A stretch of 64,000 bases of DNA from positions 59,077 through 123,076 of the forward strand of contig JBOGVS010000005.1 in the NCBI GenBank assembly GCA_050692555.1, given 5' to 3'. This document shows positions 1 to 8,154 of this stretch, in pieces. Below the pieces are notes generated by a model. It was not told where the DNA came from. It was given only the letters and a program-made list of their open reading frames with translations, and searched no databases. The stretch is from DAITPV01 sp050692555. GTDB taxonomy: Bacteria; Actinomycetota; UBA4738; CALAEC01. Within the stretch, counting starts at the first letter, position 1. Each line of letters begins with the position of its first letter. Both the position numbers and the translations under genes were made by a program.

Positions 1-632
1 AGGTGCAAGGGCGTGGCCTCGCCGAAGCTCGCTACGATCCGGCACGCCTCGTCGGCGACGGCGGCCGGATCATCGACCCACACGTCGATGAGCCCCAGCT
101 CGTGGGCTCGGGCGGCATCGATCCGCTCTCCCAGCAGGACCAGGCCGATCGCCCGCGGGCCGACCAGAGCTGGGAGCGTGGCCGTCGAGCCATTGGAGAT
201 GGTGAGGCCCAGCCCATTCTCGGGGAACAGGAACTCTGAGTCGGGACCGCCCACCCGCAGGTCGGTGGCGCAGGCGATCTCGGCGGCACCACCCACCGCG
301 ATGCCGTTGAGCGCGGAGACCACCGGCGCCTCGGTCTCGAAGATCGCTCGGGTCACGTCCTGAAACGCCTCGATCAGCGTCTCGAAGGTGTCCCGGTTCA
401 GCTCTTCGGTGATCTTCAGGTCGTCGCCCGATGAGAAGGCCCGGCCCTGGCCGGTGATGACCACGCCGGGGGCCCGGTCATCCGTCCCGTACCACCGGAG
501 CCCCGCGCTCAGATCCGTCAGCATCTCGATGGTCAGGGCGTTGAGCACCTCGGGGCGGTTGAGCCGCAGGACGGCAACATCGCCGGCCTCGTCGGCAACG
601 ATCGAGTTGGAAGATGGGCTCCATCCCGCCAC
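1..632 (-). CDS. Enoyl-CoA hydratase/isomerase family protein (3' partial)
   Basis: Crotonase-fold protein; the C-terminus lies beyond the start of the window, about 210 residues are visible. The N-terminus carries the usual LRLNRPEVLNAL strand, an oxyanion-hole segment (AFSSGDDLK) and the second oxyanion segment ALNGIAVGGAAEI. A Glu follows in the latter and another in FLFPENGLG, at the positions of the two catalytic acids of hydratases, so a true hydratase is plausible, but isomerase or hydrolase members look alike. The reading frame begins at a GTG (632); no clear ribosome binding site precedes it, and the nearby ATG at 624 is out of frame. It probably acts in fatty-acid or acyl-CoA breakdown, a family-level inference. 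Confidence 0.8.
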   Translation of the reverse strand, partial: MAGWSPSSNSIVADEAGDVAVLRLNRPEVLNALTIEMLTDLSAGLRWYGTDDRAPGVVITGQGRAFSSGDDLKITEELNRDTFETLIEAFQDVTRAIFETEAPVVSALNGIAVGGAAEIACATDLRVGGPDSEFLFPENGLGLTISNGSTATLPALVGPRAIGLVLLGERIDAARAHELGLIDVWVDDPAAVADEACRIVASFGEATPLH

Positions 633-694
633 GGCCGCGATTCTATTCGCGCTCGAGGGGCATCAGCCCGGTGCGAACAGGACTGAAAGAGTGG

Positions 695-880
695 TCAGTC
701 GTACCGGGGCTTTGCCGACGGCCCCCGCCAGGGGTAGCCGATGGTGTGTTGCCAGCAGTTGGGCCCCGGGTTGTAGGAGGACAGCTTCGTCCCGCAGACG
801 GTGCAGCTCCTGCCGGACTCCGATTCTTCGATCTCCGGTTCCCTGGGCTCGGGCGATGCCCGCCGGGCTTCCTTGGCCAT
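695..880 (-). CDS. Small zinc-ribbon-like hypothetical protein
   Basis: A 61-residue acidic/basic protein ending in a compact cluster CxxC-x12-CxxH (CTVCGTK ... CWQH), which looks like a single zinc-binding knuckle. I start it at the ATG at 880 because a good AAGGGAGA ribosome binding site sits just upstream; the frame is open further to 931 but that start has no such signal. The first 25 residues are charged and probably disordered. No function is recognised. It lies between the hydratase and korB on the same strand. Its size and single knuckle would fit an RNA- or protein-binding accessory factor, but this is a guess. Confidence 0.55.
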   Translation of the reverse strand: MAKEARRASPEPREPEIEESESGRSCTVCGTKLSSYNPGPNCWQHTIGYPWRGPSAKPRYD

Positions 881-1017
881 TTCCCAGTCTCCCTTGAACC
901 GACAGCCTGACACCGTACGGGGCGCAGGCACCCCGCTGGCCCCTTTCCCGGGTGGTCATAATCTTAGCATCGCGGCGCAAATCACCTGGTCACGGGGGGT
1001 TCGGGGGGTTCGGGCTG

Positions 1018-2088
1018 CTACTCGACGGTCCAGGTGTCTCCGGCGTGGAGCAGCTTGTCGAGGTCGCCCTCACCGAGCTGGTCCTTGGCCGCCTGGAGCT
1101 GTCGTTCCATGGCCTCGCCGTACACCGGCCGCCGGACGTCGCGGAAGATCCCGATCGGCGTGGGGCCGGTGGGCTGGTGAGCGAGCTGGGCCAGGGAGAA
1201 GGCCAGGGCCGGATTCTCACGGTGGGCGTCGTGGACCAGCAGGTGCTCCTCCCCGGCCGACTCCACGTCCACGATCTCCAGGCTGCCGTCCGGCTTCTGA
1301 ACCACTCCGCGCTCGTTCTCCTCTCCGAACCGGATCGGTTCCCCGTGCTGGAGCCGGATCTGGTTCTTCTGGGCTCCGTGCTGCTTGTCCCGCACCGCGG
1401 CGAACGCTCCGTCGTTGAACACGTTGCAGTTCTGGTAGATCTCGATGAACGCCGCTCCCTCATGGGTGGCCGCGCCTCTCAACACCTCGGTGAAGTGCCG
1501 ACGGTCGTTGTCGATGGTCCGGGCCACGAAGGCCGCCTCAGCCCCGATGGCCAGGGCGACGGGGTTGAACGGGTGATCGAGTGATCCGAACGGGGTGGAC
1601 TTGGTGACCTTGCCCTCCTCGCTGGTCGGGGAGTACTGCCCCTTGGTCAACCCGTAGATCTGGTTGTTGAACAGCAGGATCTTGATGTCCACGTTGCGGC
1701 GCAGGGCGTGGATCAGGTGGTTGCCTCCGATCGACAGCGCGTCGCCGTCGCCGGTGGCCACCCACACCGACAGGTCGGGACGGGCCGTGGCGATCCCGGT
1801 GGCCAGCGCCGGAGCCCGGCCGTGGATCCCGTGAACGCCGTAGGTGTCGATGTAGTACGTGAACCGGCCGGCGCACCCGATCCCGGCGACCCACACCATC
1901 TTGTGTGGCTCGACCCCCAGCTCGGGGAGGAAGCCCTGGACGGTCGACAGGATCGCGTAGTCCCCGCAGCCCGGGCACCACCGCGGCTCCTGGTCGCTGA
2001 CGAAGTCCTTCTTGGTCAGCGTGAGCTCGGTGGGGGCCTCACTGTCGCCCGGCTGGCCGTTCCCCAGGTGCCCGTTCCCCTCGGTCAC
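1018..2088 (-). CDS. korB: 2-oxoacid:ferredoxin oxidoreductase, beta subunit
   Basis: The 356-residue thiamine-diphosphate/Fe-S subunit of a 2-oxoglutarate- or 2-oxoacid:ferredoxin oxidoreductase. The cluster-binding region WCPGCGDY is near residue 40, with further Cys in GIGCAGR and in NCNVFND. The TPP/Mg motif is GDGDALSIGGNHLIHALRRN. With KorA it would decarboxylate a 2-oxoacid to acyl-CoA and reduce ferredoxin in the cytoplasm. The start overlaps the korA stop by 4 nt (ATGA), indicating translational coupling. About 30 hydrophilic residues precede the conserved core. Substrate (2-oxoglutarate versus others) is inferred from the two-subunit KorAB layout. Confidence 0.93.
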   Translation of the reverse strand: MTEGNGHLGNGQPGDSEAPTELTLTKKDFVSDQEPRWCPGCGDYAILSTVQGFLPELGVEPHKMVWVAGIGCAGRFTYYIDTYGVHGIHGRAPALATGIATARPDLSVWVATGDGDALSIGGNHLIHALRRNVDIKILLFNNQIYGLTKGQYSPTSEEGKVTKSTPFGSLDHPFNPVALAIGAEAAFVARTIDNDRRHFTEVLRGAATHEGAAFIEIYQNCNVFNDGAFAAVRDKQHGAQKNQIRLQHGEPIRFGEENERGVVQKPDGSLEIVDVESAGEEHLLVHDAHRENPALAFSLAQLAHQPTGPTPIGIFRDVRRPVYGEAMERQLQAAKDQLGEGDLDKLLHAGDTWTVE

Positions 2089-3932
2089 GCGAGCCTCCTG
2101 ATGATCTCCTCTTCCAGCTCCTCGGCGAGGATGGACTGGCCCTGGACCTTGCTGAACACCTGGACGTCCACCAGGAACTCCGCCCGGACGATCTTGGTCA
2201 GCTGGCCGGTGTTCATCTCAGGAGCCAGAACGCGCGGGTACCGGCGGAGGACGTCTCCGGTGTTCCGGGGCAACGGGTTCATGTGGTACAGGTGCGCCCG
2301 GGCGATCTGCTTGCCACGCTCCCGGACCCGGTCCACCGCAACCCTGATGGCCCCGTACGTCGAGCCCCAACCGACCACCAGGAGCTCGGCGTCTCCGTCG
2401 GGATCCTCCACCTCCAGCTCCGGGATCTCGTCGGCGACCTTGAGGACCTTGGCCGACCGCAGGTCGGTGGCCCATTGATGGTTCTGGGGGTCGTAGGAGA
2501 TGTTGCCGGTGCTATCGGCCTCCTTCTCCAACCCGCCGATCCGGTGCTCCAGTCCCTTGGTGCCGGGGATGGCCCACGGCCGGGTCAGGTTCTCGTCCCG
2601 GAGGTAGGGCCAGAACTCCTCCCCCATGTTGGGCCCGGTGGCGAAGACGGGATCCATCTTCGGCAGCTGATCCGCGTCCGGCAGCCGCCACGGTTCCGAC
2701 GAGTTCGCCAGGAACGTGTCGGTCAGCAGGATCACCGGGGTCCGGTACGTGACCGCGATGCGGCAGGCCTCGAACGCGGCGTCGAAGCAGTTGGAAGAGG
2801 TGTACGCGGCCACGATCGGCAGCGGCGACTCGCCGTGCCGGCCGTACATCGCCAGGAGGAGGTCGGCGGCCTCCGTCTTGGTGGGCATCCCGGTGGACGG
2901 TCCGGCCCGTTGCACGTCGACGATGACCATGGGGAGCTCCAGGGCCACCGCCAGTCCCAGGGTCTCGGCCTTGAGGTCCATCCCCGGCCCGCTGGTCCCG
3001 GTGATCCCCAGGTGTCCGGCGAACGCCGCGCCCAGCGCCATGTTGGCCGCGGCGATCTCGTCCTCCGCCTGGAACGTCCGGACGTCGAAGTTCTTGTATC
3101 GCGACAGGATGTGCAGGAGCTCGGAGGCCGGGGTGATCGGGTACGAGGCGTAGAACATCGGCAGCCCGCTCCGCACGCTGGCGGCCAGCAGGCCCAGAGA
3201 CGTGGCCAGCGCTCCGCTGACGTTCCGGTACGTCCCCTTCTCCGCCGGAGCCGGCTTGACCTCGTAGTGCACCGCGAACACCTCGGTGGTCTCACCGAAG
3301 TTCCACCCGGCCTTGAACGCCGCCAGGTTGGCGTCCCGGACCGCCTCGTTCTTCCCGAACTTCTTGTTGATCCATCGCTCGGTGATGTCGGTCGGCCGGC
3401 CGTACATCCACGACACCAGCCCCAGGGCGAAGAAGTTCTTCGACCGCTCCGCCTCCTTCTTGGTGATGCCGGTGATCCCTTCGAGGGCCCGGACGGTGAT
3501 CGTGGTCATGGGGACCTTGAAGACCTGATACGAATCGAGGCTCTCGTCCTCCAACGGGTTGGAGGGGTAGCCCGCCTTCTCCAGGTTCCGGTCGGTGAAC
3601 CCGTCCTCGTTGACGATCACGATGCCGCCCTTCTCCACGTCACCGAGGTTCGTCTTCAGGGCAGCAGGGTTCATGGCCACCAGGACGCTGGGCTGGTCGC
3701 CGGGAGTGAGGATGTCCTTGGAGGAGAAGTGGATCTGGAATGCCGAGACCCCGTGGAGCGTTCCCGCGGGGGCCCGGATCTCAGCTGGGAAGTCCGGGAG
3801 TGTGGCCAGGTCGTTGCCGACCACCGCGGTGGCCCCGGTGAACCTGTCGCCGGTGAGCTGCATGCCGTCGCCCGAGTCTCCGGCGAACCGGACGACTACG
3901 TCCTCTTTCTGCTCGACCGACTTCGTCGCCAT
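2085..3932 (-). CDS. korA: 2-oxoacid:ferredoxin oxidoreductase, fused gamma-alpha subunit
   Basis: A 615-residue protein of the two-subunit class: an N-terminal gamma domain (residues about 10-190, starting VVVRFAGDSGDGMQLTG) fused to the alpha domain, whose hallmark YPITPASELL lies near residue 265. The alpha domain also has the SGPGMDLKAE segment that contributes to TPP activation. Length matches the KorA family. It is the upstream partner of korB, with a 4-nt overlap. The gene reads away from the DUF2330-like gene, with about 100 nt between the two starts that should hold both promoters. The assembled enzyme needs Fe-S clusters, which fits the large suf region 10 kb away. Confidence 0.93.
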   Translation of the reverse strand: MATKSVEQKEDVVVRFAGDSGDGMQLTGDRFTGATAVVGNDLATLPDFPAEIRAPAGTLHGVSAFQIHFSSKDILTPGDQPSVLVAMNPAALKTNLGDVEKGGIVIVNEDGFTDRNLEKAGYPSNPLEDESLDSYQVFKVPMTTITVRALEGITGITKKEAERSKNFFALGLVSWMYGRPTDITERWINKKFGKNEAVRDANLAAFKAGWNFGETTEVFAVHYEVKPAPAEKGTYRNVSGALATSLGLLAASVRSGLPMFYASYPITPASELLHILSRYKNFDVRTFQAEDEIAAANMALGAAFAGHLGITGTSGPGMDLKAETLGLAVALELPMVIVDVQRAGPSTGMPTKTEAADLLLAMYGRHGESPLPIVAAYTSSNCFDAAFEACRIAVTYRTPVILLTDTFLANSSEPWRLPDADQLPKMDPVFATGPNMGEEFWPYLRDENLTRPWAIPGTKGLEHRIGGLEKEADSTGNISYDPQNHQWATDLRSAKVLKVADEIPELEVEDPDGDAELLVVGWGSTYGAIRVAVDRVRERGKQIARAHLYHMNPLPRNTGDVLRRYPRVLAPEMNTGQLTKIVRAEFLVDVQVFSKVQGQSILAEELEEEIIRRLA

Positions 3933-4035
3933 CGACGCATCGGCCGGGCCTGCGCCCGGCCGCCAGCCACCTCCTCGGGTTGTCGACCCTCATGGTACCC
4001 GCTCTTGGGAGGACCGTCGGCTACAGTGTTCCGCC

Positions 4036-5124
4036 GTGCGCCGCTGGCTCGCCCTGTTCGCAACCCTGGTCGCGGCCCTGGGGACGGCACCCCCCGCTCT
4101 GGCCTGCGGAGGGATGGTGTCCTCCACCGGCGCCGCCGAGGTGGGGGGCTTCGAGGCCTTCCTGGAGCACGACGGAGCCACCGAGGACCTCCTGGTGGCG
4201 GTGGCCTACCAGGGAGCCGACGACCCCGAGGGCTTCGCCTGGCTGATGCCGTTCCCCGAGGCTCCGGAGGTCACGGAGGGAGACCTCGGCCCGATCGAGG
4301 CGGCCGGGGCGCTGACGGAGCCCCCGCAGCGTGAGGACCACGTGCCCGAGGTGATCCCCACCGACGAGGGGGACGGATTCGCGGTGGGAGAGGCACCGGG
4401 AGGCGGAGCCGACGTCCTGGATCGGACCAGGGTCGGCGACCTGGAGTTCGTCACCCTGGGGGCGGGCCAGGCGGCGGAGATCACCGAGTGGATGTCGGAC
4501 CACGGCTTCGCCTTCCACGACGAACAGGAGCCCGCCATCCAGGCCTACCTGGACCGGGGATGGGTGCTGGTGGCGGCGCGGGTGGCGCCAGGCGCCGCTC
4601 CGGACGTCGGCGCCCTGACCCCCGTACGGTTCCGATTCGCCTCCCCCGAGCCGGTGTACCCGCTGGCGCTGGCCGGCTCGAGCCACCAGGACCTCCCGCT
4701 CTCCATGGAACTGTTCGTCGTGACGCCGGACCGGGTGCACTCGGCCACCTACCCCGAGTCGGTGGTGCGCCCGGACGATCAGGGAGACTTCCCCGCCCCC
4801 CGGAGCCGGCTGGAGCTCCGCTACGCCGCCCCGCTGTCCGCCGCGGAGGCCGGTTCGGTGGAAGGGCAGGCGGGGTCCTGGCTGGCCAGGTACGAGGCGG
4901 TCTGGGCGCCGGCCGACCTCACCGAGGACCTGGTGCTGGAGCGCTCCAGAGACCAGGCCGCGGTTGATTACCGGGATCTCCTGGACGAGTACGCCTCCGC
5001 CCGGCGGTGGGTGTACGTGGCCCGGGCGGGTCTGATCGGCGTGCCGGTCCTGCTGATCGGCGGAGCGGTGTGGCTGGTGGTCCGGCGCAGGCGGCGGAGA
5101 GCGGCGAGCCCTCCGGGGAGCTAG
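4036..5124 (+). CDS. DUF2330-like secreted, membrane-anchored protein
   Basis: A 362-residue protein starting at GTG 4036. It has an N-terminal signal peptide (VRRWLALFATLVAALG ... ALA) directly followed by CGGMVSS, a Cys-Gly-Gly start typical of DUF2330 proteins, and a single C-terminal transmembrane helix (residues about 330-352) ending in a cluster of Arg. The extracytoplasmic body is acidic and includes an FAWLMPFPE segment. I recognise the family but know no biochemical function for it. The frame is open upstream across the korA region, but codons before 4036 read antisense to korA. Its stop shares a CTAG with the convergent MetE-like gene. Confidence 0.75.
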   Translation: MRRWLALFATLVAALGTAPPALACGGMVSSTGAAEVGGFEAFLEHDGATEDLLVAVAYQGADDPEGFAWLMPFPEAPEVTEGDLGPIEAAGALTEPPQREDHVPEVIPTDEGDGFAVGEAPGGGADVLDRTRVGDLEFVTLGAGQAAEITEWMSDHGFAFHDEQEPAIQAYLDRGWVLVAARVAPGAAPDVGALTPVRFRFASPEPVYPLALAGSSHQDLPLSMELFVVTPDRVHSATYPESVVRPDDQGDFPAPRSRLELRYAAPLSAAEAGSVEGQAGSWLARYEAVWAPADLTEDLVLERSRDQAAVDYRDLLDEYASARRWVYVARAGLIGVPVLLIGGAVWLVVRRRRRRAASPPGS

Positions 5125-6302
5125 AGCCCCAGGTCCTTCTTGGCCAGCTCTACGCCGACCACCATGTTCCGAAGCTTGTCGAACGCCACGTCCCACGAGC
5201 GGGTCCGAAGCCCGCAGTCGGGGATCACGTGCAGCCGGGTGGGGTCGTCGAACACGTCGGCGGCGTACAGGATGCGGTCGCGGACCAGCTCCGGCGGCTC
5301 GACGAAGTCCGTGTGGATGTCGAGCACGCCCAGACCCAGCACCGGGCGGTACGGCAGGTCCCGGAATCGGGAGATCACCCGGTAGCCCGGCCGGGCCTCC
5401 TCGGACCGGCCGAGACCCCGGGTGTCGTAGTTGGCAAACCCCACGGCGTACTGCCGGCAGCTGGTCATCCCCTCGATGGCCGGGAAGAACAGGTCGTAGT
5501 CCGAGAAGCACAGGTGAGTCGAGAACACCGCGTCCAGGCCGGCCACGCTCTCGTTGAACGACTCCACGAACAGGTCGAGCTCGTCGGTGCCGGTGGAGCC
5601 TCCCGGCTCATCGATCTGGATCCACCGGGCCCCCAGCCCGATCAGTGCCTCGAGGTTCGGCCGGATGAGGTTGCGGGCCACGTCGAGGATGAGGCGCTGG
5701 CGTCCGTCGCGGCGCCGCACCCGTCGGTCGGGGATGGCCGGATCCGTCTCGGTGAAGTAGTGCTCGTCGAAGGACCAGTCCGCCAGGGTGTACGCCCCGG
5801 TGATCGGAACCTTCAGCTCCGCCCGGGCCACCTCCCGGACGAACCCGAACTCCTCGTTGTGGTACGGAACCCGCAGCGACACCGGTCCGGTGACCGCAGC
5901 CTTGGAGTAGTACTTGTTGTCGAAGGCTCGGACGATCCCTCGCCAATCGAAGCCGTCTGCGTGGGCCACGGCCCAGGCGTACATCTCGCTCCGTTGCTGC
6001 TCGCCGTCGTAGACCACGTCAAGGCCAGCGGACTCCAGGAACCGGACCCCGTACCGGCTGGACCACCGCTTCACCTCGTCCTTCTGCGGGCCGTCCAGCG
6101 GCCCCTGCCGCACCAGGTCGACCAGGTCCTCGTAGCCTCCGACCGAGAGGCGCTTCCCCCAGGACCGGGCCTCCTCGAGGTCCCGCTCTTCGATCGGGGT
6201 CCCGGCGATGGCCTTCACCCGCCAGTTGGGCTTGCCCAGCGAGCCGAGCTCGTGGGTCAGAAGCGGGGCCGTGAGGAGGTCGGTGGGAGCCTGCACGCTC
6301 AC
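5121..6302 (-). CDS. MetE-like (cobalamin-independent methionine synthase II family) protein, zinc-site type
   Basis: A 393-residue protein resembling the C-terminal catalytic half of MetE and the related stand-alone zinc methyl/alkyl transferases. Two zinc-ligand motifs are visible: THLCF (His-x-Cys) and IPDCGLRTR. The family's middle Glu ligand, expected in a segment like LEFAN, appears to be Gly (YAVGFANYDTRG). An IQIDEP segment matches the pterin/substrate region. I start it at GTG 6302, which overlaps the upstream paralogue's stop by 4 nt (GTGA); the frame runs on to 6521 but that part lies inside the neighbour. Likely a methyl transfer to a thiol such as homocysteine; the actual donor and acceptor are unknown. 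Confidence 0.72.
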   Translation of the reverse strand: MSVQAPTDLLTAPLLTHELGSLGKPNWRVKAIAGTPIEERDLEEARSWGKRLSVGGYEDLVDLVRQGPLDGPQKDEVKRWSSRYGVRFLESAGLDVVYDGEQQRSEMYAWAVAHADGFDWRGIVRAFDNKYYSKAAVTGPVSLRVPYHNEEFGFVREVARAELKVPITGAYTLADWSFDEHYFTETDPAIPDRRVRRRDGRQRLILDVARNLIRPNLEALIGLGARWIQIDEPGGSTGTDELDLFVESFNESVAGLDAVFSTHLCFSDYDLFFPAIEGMTSCRQYAVGFANYDTRGLGRSEEARPGYRVISRFRDLPYRPVLGLGVLDIHTDFVEPPELVRDRILYAADVFDDPTRLHVIPDCGLRTRSWDVAFDKLRNMVVGVELAKKDLGL

Positions 6303-7255
6303 CCTTGCCTCCGGAGGATCTGCGCCACCTGCCCGAGGAGCCGGATCTTCTCCCGGCCCACCTCGGCGGGGAGGAGCTCGAGGTCGCTGCCGCTCGACAC
6401 GAACAGCCGGGTGGGGCGAACCCGCTCTGCCACTCGACCGACGAACGACGCGGTCTGCTCGGGGTCCTCCAGAATCGACCGGCGTCCGTCCAGGCACCCG
6501 ACCAGCATGCCGGTCCCCCATGGCCCGGCCAGGGCCTCCAGGTCGGTCTCGGCGAAGTCGATCCCCACCGCGTCCACGGGAAGACCTACCAGCCGGTCGG
6601 CGTGCGGGGCGGCGTCCCCGAAGTAGGTGTGGAGGACCACCGGCACGCCGTCGGCGCCTTCTCGGACCCGCGCCAGGGCCTCGCCGAACGGCTCCCAGGA
6701 AGCGTCCCCGATCCCGTGGAACGCCAGCCAGGGCTCCTGCAGGTGAACGACCCCCGCCCCCGCTTGCACCAGGTGCTCCACCGCCGGCCGGAGGACTCCC
6801 CCGGCGAGCTCCAGCATCAGGGCGTCGCGATCACCATCGGTCTGCGCGACGCGGGAGAACAGGAAGGGCGACGGCAACGTGGCCACCCGAGGCTCCGGGA
6901 AGCCGTCTTCGGTAACCCACGAGGCCAGCCCGCCGTCGAGGCGGGGACGCTCCCCGACCTCCGGGGCGCGGTAGAACGAGTTGTTGTCGAACCACCTAAC
7001 CAGCACCCGGGCGTCCAGGCCCCGGGAGGCCTCCACGAGCGGGCGGAAGATGTCCGCCCACCGAAGCAGGCCGTCGGAAAGGAAGTCGAGCCCCGCCTCG
7101 CGTTGGAGGTCCAGGACGTCCTCTCTCTCCCGCCGGAACTGCTCCTCGACCTTCTCCGGTGTGGTGCGGTCCCGCTCAAGGTCGCGCGTAGCGGCCACCA
7201 GCGTTTCGGAACGCGGGTGGATGCCGTGGACGTAGGCGGAGACGTCAAGAGTCAT
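6299..7255 (-). CDS. MetE-like/UROD-fold protein without zinc ligands
   Basis: A 318-residue paralogue-like barrel protein translationally coupled to the next gene. It begins MTLDVSAYVHGIHPRSE and contains VVHLQEPWLAF and VVLHTYFGD, which correspond to the barrel strands of MetE; however, the zinc motif His-x-Cys reads His-Thr-Tyr and the later Cys is replaced (VSSGSDLELL). It may therefore be a folate-binding or structural partner rather than a catalyst, analogous to the N-terminal half of long MetE, which also lacks zinc. The pair could form a split enzyme. This assignment rests on motif comparison only. Confidence 0.62.
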   Translation of the reverse strand: MTLDVSAYVHGIHPRSETLVAATRDLERDRTTPEKVEEQFRREREDVLDLQREAGLDFLSDGLLRWADIFRPLVEASRGLDARVLVRWFDNNSFYRAPEVGERPRLDGGLASWVTEDGFPEPRVATLPSPFLFSRVAQTDGDRDALMLELAGGVLRPAVEHLVQAGAGVVHLQEPWLAFHGIGDASWEPFGEALARVREGADGVPVVLHTYFGDAAPHADRLVGLPVDAVGIDFAETDLEALAGPWGTGMLVGCLDGRRSILEDPEQTASFVGRVAERVRPTRLFVSSGSDLELLPAEVGREKIRLLGQVAQILRRQG

Positions 7256-7304
7256 CGCCGAATGCTACCGGCCGGTAGCTCCGGGTGACAAGGGAGGTGA
7301 GGGC

Positions 7305-7649
7305 TTAGTGGAAGGAGTGCCCGCAGGCGCACGTGCCCTGGGCCACCGGGTTGTCGATGGTGAACCCGCTGGCCTCCAGGGTGTCGACGAAGTCGACCTT
7401 CGCCTCCTTGAGGTACGGCGCGCTCATCCGGTCGACGGCCACCCGAACCCCGTGCTGCTCGGCGGTGACGTCGGTCTCCTCGATCTTGTCGTCGAGGTAC
7501 ATGGAGTACCGAAGCCCCGAGCAGCCTCCGGGCTGGACGGCCACCCTGAGCACGACCTCGGGCTGTCCCTCCTGGGCCAGCAGCTCCTTGACCTTCCCCG
7601 CCGCTGCCTCGCTGAGCTGGATGGTCTGGACGTTCTGCTCCGTTTGCAT
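7305..7649 (-). CDS. erpA: A-type iron-sulfur carrier protein (ErpA/IscA/HesB family)
   Basis: A 114-residue HesB-domain protein with the three conserved cysteines: one in GGCSGLRY and two in the C-terminal TCACGHSF. It delivers Fe-S clusters to apo-enzymes in the cytoplasm. Length is typical. It is separated by 49 nt from the MetE-like pair and reads in the same direction; the YbaK gene lies upstream on the same strand only 7 nt away. Since several clients (KorAB, LipA) and the suf cluster are nearby, a role in general Fe-S delivery is likely. ErpA and IscA cannot be distinguished with certainty here. Confidence 0.88.
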   Translation of the reverse strand: MQTEQNVQTIQLSEAAAGKVKELLAQEGQPEVVLRVAVQPGGCSGLRYSMYLDDKIEETDVTAEQHGVRVAVDRMSAPYLKEAKVDFVDTLEASGFTIDNPVAQGTCACGHSFH

Positions 7650-7656
7650 GCCCCGA

Positions 7657-8154
7657 TTATACCCGAGGGGCGTCCTCAGACCCCTCCTTGAAGTCCGCGG
7701 GTTCGGCGCCCGAGGCCCGGATCAGGTCCCCGGGGGTGATGGGGAACACCGCGTGGGGCGTCCCCGCCGCGGCCCACAGGACGTCGTGGGACAGCAGGTC
7801 GCGGTCCAGTAGGACCCGGAGCGGCCGCGGGTGCCCGAACGGTGGGGTGCCGCCGATGGCGAACCCGGTGGCCTCCCGGGCCTCATCCGGGGTGGCTCGG
7901 CGGATCCGCACCCCCTCCATGAGCTCCGACAACCGTCCCATGTCCGCGCGGTTCGGCCCCGAGGTCAGCGCCAGGAACGGCCGGTCGCCCGCCACGAACA
8001 CCAGGGACTTCACGATCTGCCCGACCCGGCACCCCACCGCCCGGGCGGCGTCCTCCGCGGTCCGGGTCCCCTGAGGGAACTCCCGAACCTCCGGCGCCAG
8101 GCCCAGACGCTGCGCCTCGGCCCTGAACCGCTCGATCGCAGTGAGCTTGGCCAT
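7657..8154 (-). CDS. YbaK/EbsC-family aminoacyl-tRNA deacylase
   Basis: A 165-residue YbaK-domain protein (MAKLTAIERF...). It carries the family's Lys in GQIVKSLVF and the glycine-rich GFAIGGTPPFGH segment that lines the pocket. Members hydrolyse mischarged tRNA such as Cys-tRNA(Pro) or other misacylated tRNAs. The start at ATG 8154 overlaps the glycerate-kinase stop by one nucleotide (TGATG), so the two are coupled. The frame is open further upstream but that stretch is inside the kinase gene. Exact tRNA specificity cannot be read from the sequence. Confidence 0.8.
   Translation of the reverse strand: MAKLTAIERFRAEAQRLGLAPEVREFPQGTRTAEDAARAVGCRVGQIVKSLVFVAGDRPFLALTSGPNRADMGRLSELMEGVRIRRATPDEAREATGFAIGGTPPFGHPRPLRVLLDRDLLSHDVLWAAAGTPHAVFPITPGDLIRASGAEPADFKEGSEDAPRV

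Noticed and set aside
881..1017. Repeated GTTCGGGGGG in the region upstream of the small zinc gene
   Set aside because: Two short GC-rich words without conserved spacing; likely composition.
2283..4334. Long open plus-strand frame of about 680 codons across korA
   Set aside because: Antisense to a gene with all KorA motifs; composition is the Gly/Arg/Pro-rich pattern of GC-rich opposite frames and no family signature is seen.
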